Shown: piece by piece, positions 24,284 to 33,031 of the stretch
How the letters are laid out: every line of letters begins with the position of its first letter
How positions within the stretch are numbered: position 1 is the stretch's first letter
NCBI RefSeq assembly: GCF_000974685.2
Contig: NZ_AP018738.1
Coordinates: 1,302,001-1,366,000 of the forward strand
Length of the DNA stretch: 64,000 nt
Direction: 5' to 3'
DNA from: Ferriphaselus amnicola
Lineage (GTDB): Bacteria; Pseudomonadota; Gammaproteobacteria; Burkholderiales; Gallionellaceae
The notes under the pieces: generated by a model
Databases searched by the model: none
Told to the model about the DNA's origin: nothing
The model's input: only the letters and a program-made list of their open reading frames with translations
Translations under genes and position numbers: made by a program

Positions 24284-25576
24284 ATGAGCAAACAACTACG
24301 TGAGTTGCAGTCGAAGAAGGCGGCACTCGTCAAAGAAGCCCGTCAACTTACCGATCTGGCGGCAAGCGAATCCCGTGACATGACCGATGCCGAGGTCGCC
24401 GCCTTCGATGCCTTGCGTACCAAGATCGACGCCGCCTCCGGCGCAATCGACCGCGAAGCCGCACTGATCGCCGAGGAAGCGCGCCTGTCTGCCAGCCAGG
24501 CGCTCGGCATTGTCCTGACCGACAACCGCGCGGACGATCCCAAGCATGGCTTCAATGCCATTGGTGATTTCATGCAGGCGGTCTATCAGGCGCAACAGCC
24601 CGGCAAGGGCATTGATGATCGCCTGATGATCGGTGCTGCCGCTCCCACCAGTTTCGGCAACGAGTCCGCCGGTCAGGATGGTGGCTTCCTCGTGCCGCCC
24701 GAATTCTCGCGCGAAATCTTCCGCCTCAGTCTGGGCGAGGATTCCCTACTGCCGCTGACCGACAACGTCGAGATTACCGGCAACACCATGGCTTTCCCCA
24801 AGGACGAAACCACCCCATGGGGCACCAACGGCATCCGCGCCTACTGGCAAGGTGAAGCCGCTGCCGCCAACGCCACCAAGCCGGTGCTCGGTCTGGCCTC
24901 GCTGCGACTGAAGAAGTTGATGGCGCTGGTGCCGACCACCGACGAGCTGCTGGATGATGCCAATGCGCTGACCAGCTATCTGCCGGACAAGATCGCCACC
25001 TCGATTCGCTGGAAAACCAACGAGTCCATCCTGTTCGGCGCAGGCAACGGTATCCCGGTCGGCTGCATGACCGGCAACGCCGTGGTGACGGTCGCCAAGG
25101 AATCTGGCCAAGCCACACAAACCCTGCAACCGCAGAATCTGGCCAAGATGATTGCCCGCCTGCCGCCCGGCAGTTTTGCCAATGCGGTATGGATCATCAA
25201 CAACGATGTGCTGCCTGCGCTGTTCACCCTGAGTCTGGGCAACTACCCGATCTACCTGCCGAATGGATTGACGGTGGGCGGCATTCAGGTCTCGCCCTAC
25301 GGCACCCTGCTGGGCCGTCCGGTGATCGTGTCGCAGCACGCCAACACGTTCTCCAGCCAAGGCGATGTGCTGCTGGTGGATCTGTCGTACTACCAGTCCA
25401 TCACCAAGGCCGGTGGCCTGCAGACCGCGACCTCGATGCATCTGTATTTCGATGCCGACCTCACCGCGTTCCGCACCACCTTCCGCATGGACGGCCAGTC
25501 CAAGATCGCCAACGCGATCGACCCGGCCAAGGGCAGCAGCAAGCTGTCGCCGTTCATCCAGCTGGCCGCACGCTAA
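24284..25576 (+). CDS. HK97-fold major capsid protein
   Basis: This 430-residue protein has an N-terminal helical delta domain (about 1-85: LRELQSKKAALVKEARQLTDLAASESRDMTDAEVAAFDAL) and the capsid body with DGGFLVPPEFSREIFRL, KLMALVPTTDELLDDA and FGAGNGIPVGCMTG. The start at 24284 follows TTGGAG. Hairpins lie on both sides, so its mRNA level may be set separately. Confidence 0.94.
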   Translation: MSKQLRELQSKKAALVKEARQLTDLAASESRDMTDAEVAAFDALRTKIDAASGAIDREAALIAEEARLSASQALGIVLTDNRADDPKHGFNAIGDFMQAVYQAQQPGKGIDDRLMIGAAAPTSFGNESAGQDGGFLVPPEFSREIFRLSLGEDSLLPLTDNVEITGNTMAFPKDETTPWGTNGIRAYWQGEAAAANATKPVLGLASLRLKKLMALVPTTDELLDDANALTSYLPDKIATSIRWKTNESILFGAGNGIPVGCMTGNAVVTVAKESGQATQTLQPQNLAKMIARLPPGSFANAVWIINNDVLPALFTLSLGNYPIYLPNGLTVGGIQVSPYGTLLGRPVIVSQHANTFSSQGDVLLVDLSYYQSITKAGGLQTATSMHLYFDADLTAFRTTFRMDGQSKIANAIDPAKGSSKLSPFIQLAAR

Positions 25577-25584
25577 CCAACCAA

Positions 25585-25613
25585 GGCGGGGACAACCCCG
25601 CCTTTATTTTTTG
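25585..25613 (+). terminator. Intrinsic terminator after the capsid gene
   Basis: GGCGGGG-acaa-CCCCGCC followed by TTTATTTTTT, nine bases after the capsid stop. Head and tail genes continue downstream in the same direction. Confidence 0.85.
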
Positions 25614-25624
25614 AGGATTCCACC

Positions 25625-26074
25625 ATGCTCCCAAACGCAAAATGCAGTGAACTCGTATCCATTCTGGCCTCGCTCGATCCGGTCAGTCAGGCGGCAGGTA
25701 CTGTCGCCACCGGCTGGATTCCGGTCGGCAACTTCCATGCAATTCTGGCACTGATCGAAACCGGTGCGCTCGGTGCCAGTGCCACGCTGGACGCCAAATT
25801 CCAGCAAGCGCTCGATGCTGCAGGCACCGGCGTCAAGGATGTCACCGGTCGCGCCATCACCCAGATTACGCAAGTTGGTGGTGGCTCGGCCAAGCAGGCG
25901 CTGATCAACCTGCGCCCGGAAGATCTGGACAGCGCCAACGGCTACGGCTTCGTTCGCCTGTCGATCACGGTTGGTGTCGCCGCCAGCCTTGTGGCCGCGC
26001 AGGTGATCGGATTCAACCCGCGCTTTGCCGATGCTTCTGCCTTCAACCAAGCTGCTGTCGCGCAGATCGTTTAA
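25625..26074 (+). CDS. Putative head accessory/decoration protein
   Basis: This 149-residue protein (MLPNAKCSELVSILASLDPVS) is Ala/Gly-rich with alternating strands and no recognised domain. TTGAGGA precedes the ATG. Its place right after the capsid gene suggests a head-decoration or stabilising role, which is inference from order only. Confidence 0.6.
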   Translation: MLPNAKCSELVSILASLDPVSQAAGTVATGWIPVGNFHAILALIETGALGASATLDAKFQQALDAAGTGVKDVTGRAITQITQVGGGSAKQALINLRPEDLDSANGYGFVRLSITVGVAASLVAAQVIGFNPRFADASAFNQAAVAQIV

Positions 26075-26084
26075 GGAGTCAATC

Positions 26085-26312
26085 ATGGCCAAACGCATTC
26101 TGCTCTCGCAGAGCTTCAACGCCGTCGATGGTGGCGGCAACAGCTATCCCAAGTACCGCGCGGGCGAGCATTACGAGCCCTCCGAGGAAACCGAACGTCT
26201 CGTGGCGGCAGGTATCGCCGAAGCAATAGAGGTGGCCGACGAAACCGCACCTGCCGCCGATCAGGTTGTGACGGATACCGCCGGCCCGCCTGCTGATGCT
26301 ACGGCTGCCTGA
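26085..26312 (+). CDS. Small head-region protein, unknown
   Basis: This 75-residue protein (MAKRILLSQSFNAVDGGGNSYPKYRAGEHYEPSEETERLV) has a structured first half and an Ala/Asp-rich disordered tail. AAGGAGT precedes the start at 26085. Similar short genes lie between capsid and connector genes in many HK97-like phages. Confidence 0.65.
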   Translation: MAKRILLSQSFNAVDGGGNSYPKYRAGEHYEPSEETERLVAAGIAEAIEVADETAPAADQVVTDTAGPPADATAA

Positions 26313-26314
26313 CC

Positions 26315-26938
26315 ATGCCGCTTGTGATCGTCAACCAGCCTGCGGCTGAACCGGTCACGCTGGACGAAGCCAAGCTGCATCTGCGGGTCGATGCCGTCGA
26401 GGATGACCCCTTGATCGGCGCACTGATCTCGGCGGCACGCCTGCATGCCGAGACAGTCACGGCCCGGCAACTGATGCCCGCGCGCTGGAAACTGGTGCTG
26501 GATTGTTTTCCGGGGCCGTCGCTGATGGGTGTGCCGATTGGTGTGGGATTTTCTTTGCCGGGACACGCTATCCTGATTCACAAATCGCCGGTGCAGCAGA
26601 TCATCTCCATTCGCTACCGCGATATGAGCAGCGTCTGGCAGGAAATGCCTGCTGCCGACTATGTTGCCGATCTCAGTTCCGAACCTGCGCGCATCACCCC
26701 TGCCTTCGGCAAGGTCTGGCCACCGGTACTGCCGCAGATCGGCAGCGTCGAAGTGCTATTCGATGCGGGCTATGCCAGCGCCGATCAGGTGCCTTCCGGC
26801 ATCAAGCGCTGGATGCTGATGCGCGTCGGCTCCCTGTATCAGCACCGCGAGGAGTTCAGCGTGTTGCCTGCCGGACGCATCGACCCGCTGCCGTTTGTTG
26901 ATGGGCTGCTTGATCCCTATCGTGTGGTGACAGTATGA
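26315..26938 (+). CDS. Head-tail connector protein (phiE125 gp8/gp6-like)
   Basis: This 207-residue protein has the connector opening PLVIVNQPAAEPVTLDEAKLHLRVD with EDDPLIGALISAARLHAETVTARQLM, and later VEVLFDAGYA and PSGIKRWMLMRVGSLYQHREE. It should form the ring below the portal. Confidence 0.85.
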   Translation: MPLVIVNQPAAEPVTLDEAKLHLRVDAVEDDPLIGALISAARLHAETVTARQLMPARWKLVLDCFPGPSLMGVPIGVGFSLPGHAILIHKSPVQQIISIRYRDMSSVWQEMPAADYVADLSSEPARITPAFGKVWPPVLPQIGSVEVLFDAGYASADQVPSGIKRWMLMRVGSLYQHREEFSVLPAGRIDPLPFVDGLLDPYRVVTV

Positions 26939-27267
26939 CTACCCGTGTATCGGCAGGCCGCCTCGACCGTCGCATCACCTTGCAGCAAAAGACCGCTGCA
27001 CGCGGTGCGCTCGGCGGACATCAGGAAGTGTGGAGCAATCTAGCCACGGTCTGGGCCGAAGTGCGCGATCTGTCCGGTCGCGAAATCTTCAATGCCAAGG
27101 CGGTGGGCAGTGCCGCCACCCGCGTCGCGACCATCCGTTATCGGGCTGACGTCAAAGCCGACCATCGCGTGTTGCTCGCCAACGGCATCAAGCTGCGCAT
27201 CGAGTGGCTGCGCCGTATCGAACGCCACGAAACCCTTGAACTGTACTGCCTGGAAATCGATGAGTGA
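26935..27267 (+). CDS. Phage head closure protein (SPP1 gp16/HK97 gp7 type)
   Basis: This 110-residue protein matches the head-closure family: GRLDRRITLQQKTA, WSNLATVWAEVRDLSGREIFNA and RYRADVKADHRVLLANG. It would plug the filled head. Four-base ATGA overlap with the connector gene. Confidence 0.87.
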   Translation: MTTRVSAGRLDRRITLQQKTAARGALGGHQEVWSNLATVWAEVRDLSGREIFNAKAVGSAATRVATIRYRADVKADHRVLLANGIKLRIEWLRRIERHETLELYCLEIDE

Positions 27268-27763
27268 TATCCCAATCAAGGGGCTGGCCGAGTTGCAGAA
27301 GCTGCTCGACGAGTTGCCTGCACGCATCGAGGCCAATGTGGTCCGGGGCGGCGTGCGTGCCGGTGCCCGAGTCATCGCCAACGAGGCGAAGCGCCTGTGC
27401 CCCGTGGGCGGTGTGTCCGGCAGCCTGCGCAAGGGTGAACAACCCGGCGCACTGCGCGACTCGATCCGTGTGTCGGCCAAGTCCTCGAAGGGCCGCGTCA
27501 CGGCCACCATCAAGGCAGGCGGCAAGAACGAGGTGTTCTATGCGGGCATGGTCGAGTTTGGCACTGCACGCCACCTGATCAAGCCGAAGAACCGCAAGAG
27601 CCTGTCAGTCGGCGGCGATCCGCGCGAGGCCGTCCAGCATCCCGGTGCAAAGAAGAAGCCTTTCATGCGCCCGGCGCTGGATGCCAAGGCGCAGGATGCC
27701 GTGGAAACCATGGCCGACTATGCGCGCAACCGGCTGCCAGATGAGATCGCCAAACTCAAATGA
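27260..27763 (+). CDS. HK97 gp10-like neck/tail-joining protein
   Basis: This 167-residue protein (IKGLAELQKLLDELPARIEANVVRGGVRAGARVIANEAKR, written here as parts of one helix pair) continues with FYAGMVEFGTARHLIKPK and KKPFMRPALDAKAQDA, typical of the gp10 family. It starts at 27260, overlapping the closure gene by eight bases. Confidence 0.85.
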   Translation: MSDIPIKGLAELQKLLDELPARIEANVVRGGVRAGARVIANEAKRLCPVGGVSGSLRKGEQPGALRDSIRVSAKSSKGRVTATIKAGGKNEVFYAGMVEFGTARHLIKPKNRKSLSVGGDPREAVQHPGAKKKPFMRPALDAKAQDAVETMADYARNRLPDEIAKLK

Positions 27764-28158
27764 AAGCCGAAACCGTCATCAAGACCCTGCTGGAATCCGC
27801 CGCACCGGTTGTGCAGATTGCCGGTCAGCGCATCTATCTGGATGCACGACCGGAAGCCGATCCGCTGCCTGCTGTGGTGTTTGAACTGATCAGCAACCGG
27901 CATGACCAGCCTGCCTTTCCGGGCATGGGCAGCGAACTTTCCACCGCGCGCATCCAGGTCAATTGTCTGGCACGCACGGCAGAAGAAGCTGTCGCGTTGC
28001 GGGATGCCGTGCGCGCCGCCTGTCATGTGCAGTCCGGCGTGATCGGCGGCGTGTCGGTCATGGCGAATCTGGCCGACATCTCAGGCCCTGACAGCTACGA
28101 CCCGCTGGTCGACATTTACACCAAACCCATCGATTTCATTTTGCGCTACCTGCGCTAA
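27760..28158 (+). CDS. DUF3168 tail-completion protein (gp17-like)
   Basis: This 132-residue protein shows TVIKTLLESAAPVVQIAGQRIYLDA, LPAVVFELISNRHDQ and ARIQVNCLARTAEEAVALRDAVR, the DUF3168 pattern. The family caps the tail tube at the neck. ATGA overlap with the preceding gene. Confidence 0.87.
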   Translation: MKAETVIKTLLESAAPVVQIAGQRIYLDARPEADPLPAVVFELISNRHDQPAFPGMGSELSTARIQVNCLARTAEEAVALRDAVRAACHVQSGVIGGVSVMANLADISGPDSYDPLVDIYTKPIDFILRYLR

Positions 28159-28171
28159 CCGGAGTAACCCC

Positions 28172-28363
28172 ATGGCCAAAACTGCCCCTGCCGCAGCGCC
28201 TGCGGCACCGATCGACTCGTCCGCAGAAATTGAAATCTGGTTTGCCGACTTGCTGGCAAGCCTGCCGCTGCTGCGCGAAACCGAGAACTACAACCGGCTG
28301 CGGGAAGCCTGCGACGACCTCAAGTCGCGCCTGCAACCCGCAACTACTACCCCCATCGTTTAA
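28172..28363 (+). CDS. Small tail-region protein, unknown
   Basis: This 63-residue protein has an Ala/Pro-rich start and a helical body (AEIEIWFADLLASLPLLRET, YNRLREACDDLKSRLQ). CGGAGTAA precedes the ATG. No recognised family. Confidence 0.6.
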   Translation: MAKTAPAAAPAAPIDSSAEIEIWFADLLASLPLLRETENYNRLREACDDLKSRLQPATTTPIV

Positions 28364-28376
28364 CTGAGGAGACATC

Positions 28377-29102
28377 ATGAGTCTGACCTTCGGCAGCGGA
28401 TTCCTGTACGGGATCAACACCAATGCCAACTCCACGCCGATCAAGCTCGGCAAATTGCAGGACGTATCGTTCGACTTCTCCTTCACGCTGAAGGAACTGC
28501 GCGGGCAGAACCAGTTTCCGCTGGATGTGCGGCGCGGCTCGGGCAAGCTGACCGGCAAGGCGAAGTTCGCCGAGCTTTCCGGGCGCGCGTTGAATGACCT
28601 ATTTTTTAGTGGCACGTCGGCCACCGGCCTGCTCCTGTCGGCAGTCAACGAAGTCGGCACGGTCACCACGGCTACCGTCACGGTTGCCAATGCCGCCAAC
28701 TTCGACACCGATCTGGGCGTGGTGTATGCCGCAACCGGCTTGCCGCTCACCAAGGTAGCGAGCGCCCCCGCTGCCGGTCAGTACAGCGTATCGGGTACCG
28801 GCGTGTACACCTTCAACACCGCCGACAACACCAAGCAGGTGCTGATCGACTATCTGTACAACGCCACCACCGGCGGCAGCAAGATCACGCTGGGCAATGC
28901 GCTGATGGGCAACACCCCGACCTTCATGGGCGTGTTCACCGCCCAGGTCGGCGGCAAGACCAATACCCTGAAACTCAACGCCTGCACCTCGTCGAAACTG
29001 GCGCTGGCAACCAAGCTGGAGGACTACACCATCCCGGAACTGGATTTCACGGCGATGGCGGATACCACCGGCTCCCTTGGCATCTTCTCTGTGGCGGATT
29101 AA
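28377..29102 (+). CDS. Major tail (tube) protein
   Basis: This 241-residue beta-rich protein lies where the tube protein is expected. It has TFGSGFLYGINTNANSTPIKLGKLQDVSF and LRGQNQFPLDVRRGSGKLTGKAKFAEL near the start (each a strand pair), and ends IPELDFTAMADTTGSLGIF. Tube proteins of siphophages polymerise around the tape measure. TGAGGAG precedes the ATG. Confidence 0.8.
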   Translation: MSLTFGSGFLYGINTNANSTPIKLGKLQDVSFDFSFTLKELRGQNQFPLDVRRGSGKLTGKAKFAELSGRALNDLFFSGTSATGLLLSAVNEVGTVTTATVTVANAANFDTDLGVVYAATGLPLTKVASAPAAGQYSVSGTGVYTFNTADNTKQVLIDYLYNATTGGSKITLGNALMGNTPTFMGVFTAQVGGKTNTLKLNACTSSKLALATKLEDYTIPELDFTAMADTTGSLGIFSVAD

Positions 29103-29104
29103 TC

Positions 29105-29428
29105 ATGATCAACGGAAAAACCATCACCCTGTCCGGACGCGAGTTCGTCGCTCCTCCCGTCAACTGGGCCACCTTCAAGCAATTCAAGGTGGAGTTCGCA
29201 CAAATTCAGCAAGGTACATGGACGCCCGACTTCGATGTCATGGGCTCCATCATCCTGCAGGCATTGCAGCGCAACTATCCGGAACTGACCGAGGCGGAAC
29301 TTGGCAAACTGCTCGACATCGCCAACATCGGTATCGCCTTCTCGGCGGTCATGAATGCCAGCGGCTTCGAGGATCGTGCACCGGGGGAAGCTCCGGCGGC
29401 AGTGAGCCCATCGACTGGGACGAACTGA
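29105..29428 (+). CDS. Tail assembly chaperone, short (gpG-like) form
   Basis: This 107-residue protein (MINGKTITLSGREFVAPP, WATFKQFKVEFAQIQQG) is the zero-frame product of the chaperone locus. It sits between the tube and tape-measure genes, the fixed place for this protein. Near its end, CCG-GGG-GAA (29381-29389) allows a -1 shift into the overlapping frame. Confidence 0.8.
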   Translation: MINGKTITLSGREFVAPPVNWATFKQFKVEFAQIQQGTWTPDFDVMGSIILQALQRNYPELTEAELGKLLDIANIGIAFSAVMNASGFEDRAPGEAPAAVSPSTGTN

Positions 29429-29679
29429 CCGCCCATATCGCCATGTGCACCGGCTGGTCGTGGGACACCATCGACCGGGAAATGGACCTGATCCGGTTTG
29501 CCGCGATGAGCCGCTACTGGGACAGGCATCCGCCGCTGCACCTCATGGTGCAGAGCTATCTGGGCATCAAACCGGTCATTCGTAACACCACCCAAGCCAA
29601 GCCGGAAGCGGCCAACACCGACGACGACCTGCAGGAATTCGTGCAACTCTTCACCGCCGCTGGCGGCACCCTCAGCTAG
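29105..29679 (+). CDS. Tail assembly chaperone, -1 frameshift (gpGT-like) fusion
   Basis: The -1 frame is open past the end of the short form and reads GSSGGSEPIDWDELTAHIAM, then CTGWSWDTIDREMDLIRFAAMSRYWDRHPP to a stop at 29679. It has no start of its own with a Shine-Dalgarno. Slippage on G5 at 29383-29387 would yield about 191 residues: the first 94 codons, then the -1 frame. Siphophages from lambda onwards make this fusion in small amounts to guide tail assembly. The shift itself is inferred. Confidence 0.72.
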
Positions 29680-29688
29680 AGAACTCTC

Positions 29689-32418
29689 ATGTCCACCACC
29701 ATCGGCACACTCGAAATCGAGATGGCGGCGAATATCGCCCGTCTGTCTGCCGATCTGGGTGCCGCGCGCGCCGAGGTCAACAAGACGATGGGTGACATCC
29801 AGCGTTCGGTGGCCAGCATGCAGGAAGGCATCCAGTCCGGCATGGGCGGTGTCACGGCGGCGTTCGGCAAGGTGAATGTGGCGATTGCCGCCGTCACGAC
29901 TGCACTCGCCGGAGGCGCTGCCTTCAAGAGTGCGGTCGAGGAAACAGTCAACATGACCAAGGAAGCCAATGCGCTGGGCAAGTCCCTCGGCATTTCTGCG
30001 ACCGAGGCATCCGTGCTGAATGTGGCGCTGGGCGACATCTACCAGTCGTCGGACACCATGCTGGCCGCCAACAAGGCGCTGACCAAGCAGTTGATCGGCA
30101 ACGAGGGCGCGTTCAAGGAGTTGGGTGTCGCCACCCGCGACCAGAACGGCCACTACCGCAACAGCCTGGACATCATGCTGGAGGTCAACCAGCGCCTGCT
30201 CGGATTCCGCGAAGGTACTGACCGCAATATCGAAGGCATGAAGGTGTACGGCAAAGCCTGGGGCGAAGTGTCCGGCATCCTGAAGCTCAACACCGACTTG
30301 ATGGAAGCCTCCCGCGCCAAGGCGCGCGAGCTGGGCCTGATGGTCGGCGCAGAAAACGTCGAAGCCACCGCCCGCTACCGCGCCGCGATGAACGACGTCG
30401 GTGATGTGGTATCCGCCGTGCGCAAGACGATCGGGGATGCCATGCTGCCCAAGCTGACCGAGATGGCGAACTGGTTTGCCAATGTCGGGCCGCAGGCGGT
30501 AGAAGTCATGCGCACCGTGATGCAAAGCTGGCTCAGCCTATCGGCCAGCATCGGCGATGCGGTCAAGGCGGCTTGGACTGCGGTGTCCGATGTGTTCTCT
30601 GTCGTGGTCGATGCCGTCAAAGGCGCACTGGGCGATGGCAGTCCCTCGATTTCCGGCATGCAGTTGTTCAAGAACATGTGCGCGGTCGTCGAGATCGCCG
30701 TCATCACCCTGCGCACCGGATTCGAGGAATCGTTCGCTGCCATCGCCTTGGCTGTTGAACTGGTAGTGATCGGCATCAAGCAATTCGCCCAGATTGCGTC
30801 GGCGGCCTTCCGACTGGATTGGGAAGGCGTCAAACAGGCATGGTTTGATGGCTCGACCGCTGCCGCCGAAGCCGTCGAGCGCAATATGAAGCGCATGACC
30901 GATGCGGCCCAAAAAGCCCGGCAGGACATCGACAACGCGGTCACCCGCGCCTATGCCGATCCCAAACCGGTCACGCCCACCGAAGCGAAGACTGGCGGCA
31001 ATACGTCCAGCGGCAAATCCGAGTCCGGCCAGAAGCCCAAGTCGCACGTTGCCGAGTATGAAGCGCAACTGATGGAACTCAAGCAGGCACGCGACCGCGA
31101 GAACGAGGTCAATCACACCTTTTTCGAGTTCTCCAAAACCGAAGAGCGCGCCTACTGGCAGGCCATTCTGCAAACCCGCAACCTCTCCAAAGAGGAACGC
31201 ATCGCGGTCGAGCGCAAGATGCTGGATGCCTCGCTGGCTGTAAGGAAGGAAGAAGCACAAAGCCAGCAGGAAGAAATGAAGCGACAGATCGAGGCCACCC
31301 GCGCCGGTTCCATCGAGCGGATTCAGGTTGCCATGCAAGCCACGACCCGCATCGGCGAGCAGTACGGGCTGGAGAGCCGCGAGTATCGCAAGGCGGTGGA
31401 CGAGGTGCGTCGTGCCGCGCTCGAGCGTGCCAAGGAAGAAGAACGTCTCACCCAGATGCGCGCGGATTCGGCACGCAATGCGAATCTGCATCTGCTGTCC
31501 ATGGAGCGCGAGCGTCTGAATCTGTCGAAGCAACTGGGCGACATCTCGGCGATCGAGGAGATCAACGCCCTGCGCGATCTGGAGAATCGCAAATACCAGA
31601 TCGAACTCAAAGCTGCCGAAGACCGTGCCGCACTGGTGGAAGCAGAACCCATCGCCTATCAGCAGGCCATGGACCGCATCGCCCAGATCAAACAGCAACA
31701 CGATCTGGAAATGCAGCGCTCGACGACCGCTCTGGCGCAGGCGCAACGGAATGAAGCGTTGCAGATGTTCCAGCCCTTCACCAATGCCTTCGAAAAAAGC
31801 GTCACCGCGATGATTCAGGGCACGCTCACCTTCAACCAGGCCATGCGCAACATGGCGCAGTCGATCGTGATGGAGTTCGTGAATATGGGCGTGAAGATGG
31901 TCGCACAGTGGCTGGCCAACGAGGCCGCCAAAACGCTCGCGACCACCACCGGTACCTCCATGCGCACCACGCTGGAAACCTCGGCGGCCACGGCCACCAA
32001 GTCGATCGCGGTGAGTACGGCCAACGTCGAGGTAGGTGCCAAGGCAGCCAGTGCTGCAGCGGGTGCCGCCTCGTCGCAGGCCTCGATTCCGTTCGCAGGT
32101 TGGGCGATGGCCGCTGCCGCCTTTGCGGCGGTGATGGCGATGGTGCTGGGAGCCAAGAATACGATCGCGTCCGCTGCCGGTGGCTTCGACATTCCGGCAG
32201 GACTCAACCCGATGACGCAGTTGCACGAGCGCGAGATGGTGCTGCCTGCTGAGCATGCCGACACCATTCGTGGCTTGTCGGCGAACGGTGGCCAGCAGCC
32301 GATCAACATCCAACTCTCGACCTTCGACACGCAGGGCGTGAAGCGCTTCCTGATGGACAACGGCAGCGTGATTGCCGATTCCCTGCGCGCGCAGGCCAGA
32401 AACTTCAAAACGATCTGA
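29689..32418 (+). CDS. Tape measure protein
   Basis: This 909-residue protein sets tail length; at about 1.5 angstrom per residue the tail would be near 135 nm. It opens with IGTLEIEMAANIARLSADLGAARAEVN coiled coil, has hydrophobic stretches (AAVTTALAGGAAFKSAV, AIALAVELVVIGIKQF), long charged coiled coils (about 450-690) and an Ala-rich C-terminal membrane-like part (FAGWAMAAAAFAAVMAMVLG). The Shine-Dalgarno is weak. Confidence 0.93.
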   Translation: MSTTIGTLEIEMAANIARLSADLGAARAEVNKTMGDIQRSVASMQEGIQSGMGGVTAAFGKVNVAIAAVTTALAGGAAFKSAVEETVNMTKEANALGKSLGISATEASVLNVALGDIYQSSDTMLAANKALTKQLIGNEGAFKELGVATRDQNGHYRNSLDIMLEVNQRLLGFREGTDRNIEGMKVYGKAWGEVSGILKLNTDLMEASRAKARELGLMVGAENVEATARYRAAMNDVGDVVSAVRKTIGDAMLPKLTEMANWFANVGPQAVEVMRTVMQSWLSLSASIGDAVKAAWTAVSDVFSVVVDAVKGALGDGSPSISGMQLFKNMCAVVEIAVITLRTGFEESFAAIALAVELVVIGIKQFAQIASAAFRLDWEGVKQAWFDGSTAAAEAVERNMKRMTDAAQKARQDIDNAVTRAYADPKPVTPTEAKTGGNTSSGKSESGQKPKSHVAEYEAQLMELKQARDRENEVNHTFFEFSKTEERAYWQAILQTRNLSKEERIAVERKMLDASLAVRKEEAQSQQEEMKRQIEATRAGSIERIQVAMQATTRIGEQYGLESREYRKAVDEVRRAALERAKEEERLTQMRADSARNANLHLLSMERERLNLSKQLGDISAIEEINALRDLENRKYQIELKAAEDRAALVEAEPIAYQQAMDRIAQIKQQHDLEMQRSTTALAQAQRNEALQMFQPFTNAFEKSVTAMIQGTLTFNQAMRNMAQSIVMEFVNMGVKMVAQWLANEAAKTLATTTGTSMRTTLETSAATATKSIAVSTANVEVGAKAASAAAGAASSQASIPFAGWAMAAAAFAAVMAMVLGAKNTIASAAGGFDIPAGLNPMTQLHEREMVLPAEHADTIRGLSANGGQQPINIQLSTFDTQGVKRFLMDNGSVIADSLRAQARNFKTI

Positions 32419-32424
32419 CCGACC

Positions 32425-33030
32425 ATGAGCAATATGGTATTTCCAACCCTGCCGGGGCTGGCGTGGAATGTTGCGCGCTCGCCCCAGTGGGCCACCCGTA
32501 TCCAGAAAGCGGTATCGGGCAAGGAGTTCAGATCGGCATGGATGTCGGCTCCGCTCTACACCTTCCGCCTGCAGTATGAGGTATTGCGCGAAGCCACGGC
32601 CTATCAGGAATTGCAGCAACTGGTCGCGTTCTACAACAACGTGCGCGGCTCGTTCGACTCGTTCCTGTACCGCGATCCGAACGACAACAGTGTCACCGCG
32701 CACAGCTTTGGCACGGGCAATGGCGTGCAGACCGCATTCCAGTTGGTCCGCAGCTACGGCGGCAATCTGGAAGCCGTGGGCCAATTGAACGGCGCACCCT
32801 CGATCTATATCAATGGCGTGCTACAGGCGACCGGCTACACCATCAGTGCCACAGGACTGGTGACGTTCAGCGTCGCACCCATCAATGCTGCCGCCCTGAC
32901 CTGGACCGGCAACTATTACTACCGCTGCCGCTTCCTGCAGGACACGATGGAATTGAACGAGTTCATGAACTCCCTATGGGAAGCCAAGAAAGTCGAGTTC
33001 ATCGGCTCCCTCACCCCCAATCGCATCTGA
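32425..33030 (+). CDS. DUF2460 distal-tail-like protein
   Basis: This 201-residue protein matches DUF2460: FPTLPGLAWNVARSPQWATR, YEVLREATAYQELQQLVAFYNN, GSFDSFLYRDPNDNSV and a C-terminal beta part. It corresponds to the distal-tail component (gp12) of gene transfer agents and begins the tail-tip set. Confidence 0.9.
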   Translation: MSNMVFPTLPGLAWNVARSPQWATRIQKAVSGKEFRSAWMSAPLYTFRLQYEVLREATAYQELQQLVAFYNNVRGSFDSFLYRDPNDNSVTAHSFGTGNGVQTAFQLVRSYGGNLEAVGQLNGAPSIYINGVLQATGYTISATGLVTFSVAPINAAALTWTGNYYYRCRFLQDTMELNEFMNSLWEAKKVEFIGSLTPNRI

Positions 33031-33031
33031 T

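Noticed and set aside
30538-32784. A 748-codon open frame on the minus strand across the tape measure gene
   Set aside because: It is the antisense shadow of a GC-rich gene; composition is Arg/His-rich with no domain and no ribosome site, while the plus strand encodes a clear tape measure protein. The same applies to long antisense frames over the recombinase (4160-5596), primase (13026-14219) and tail tip (34329-36086).
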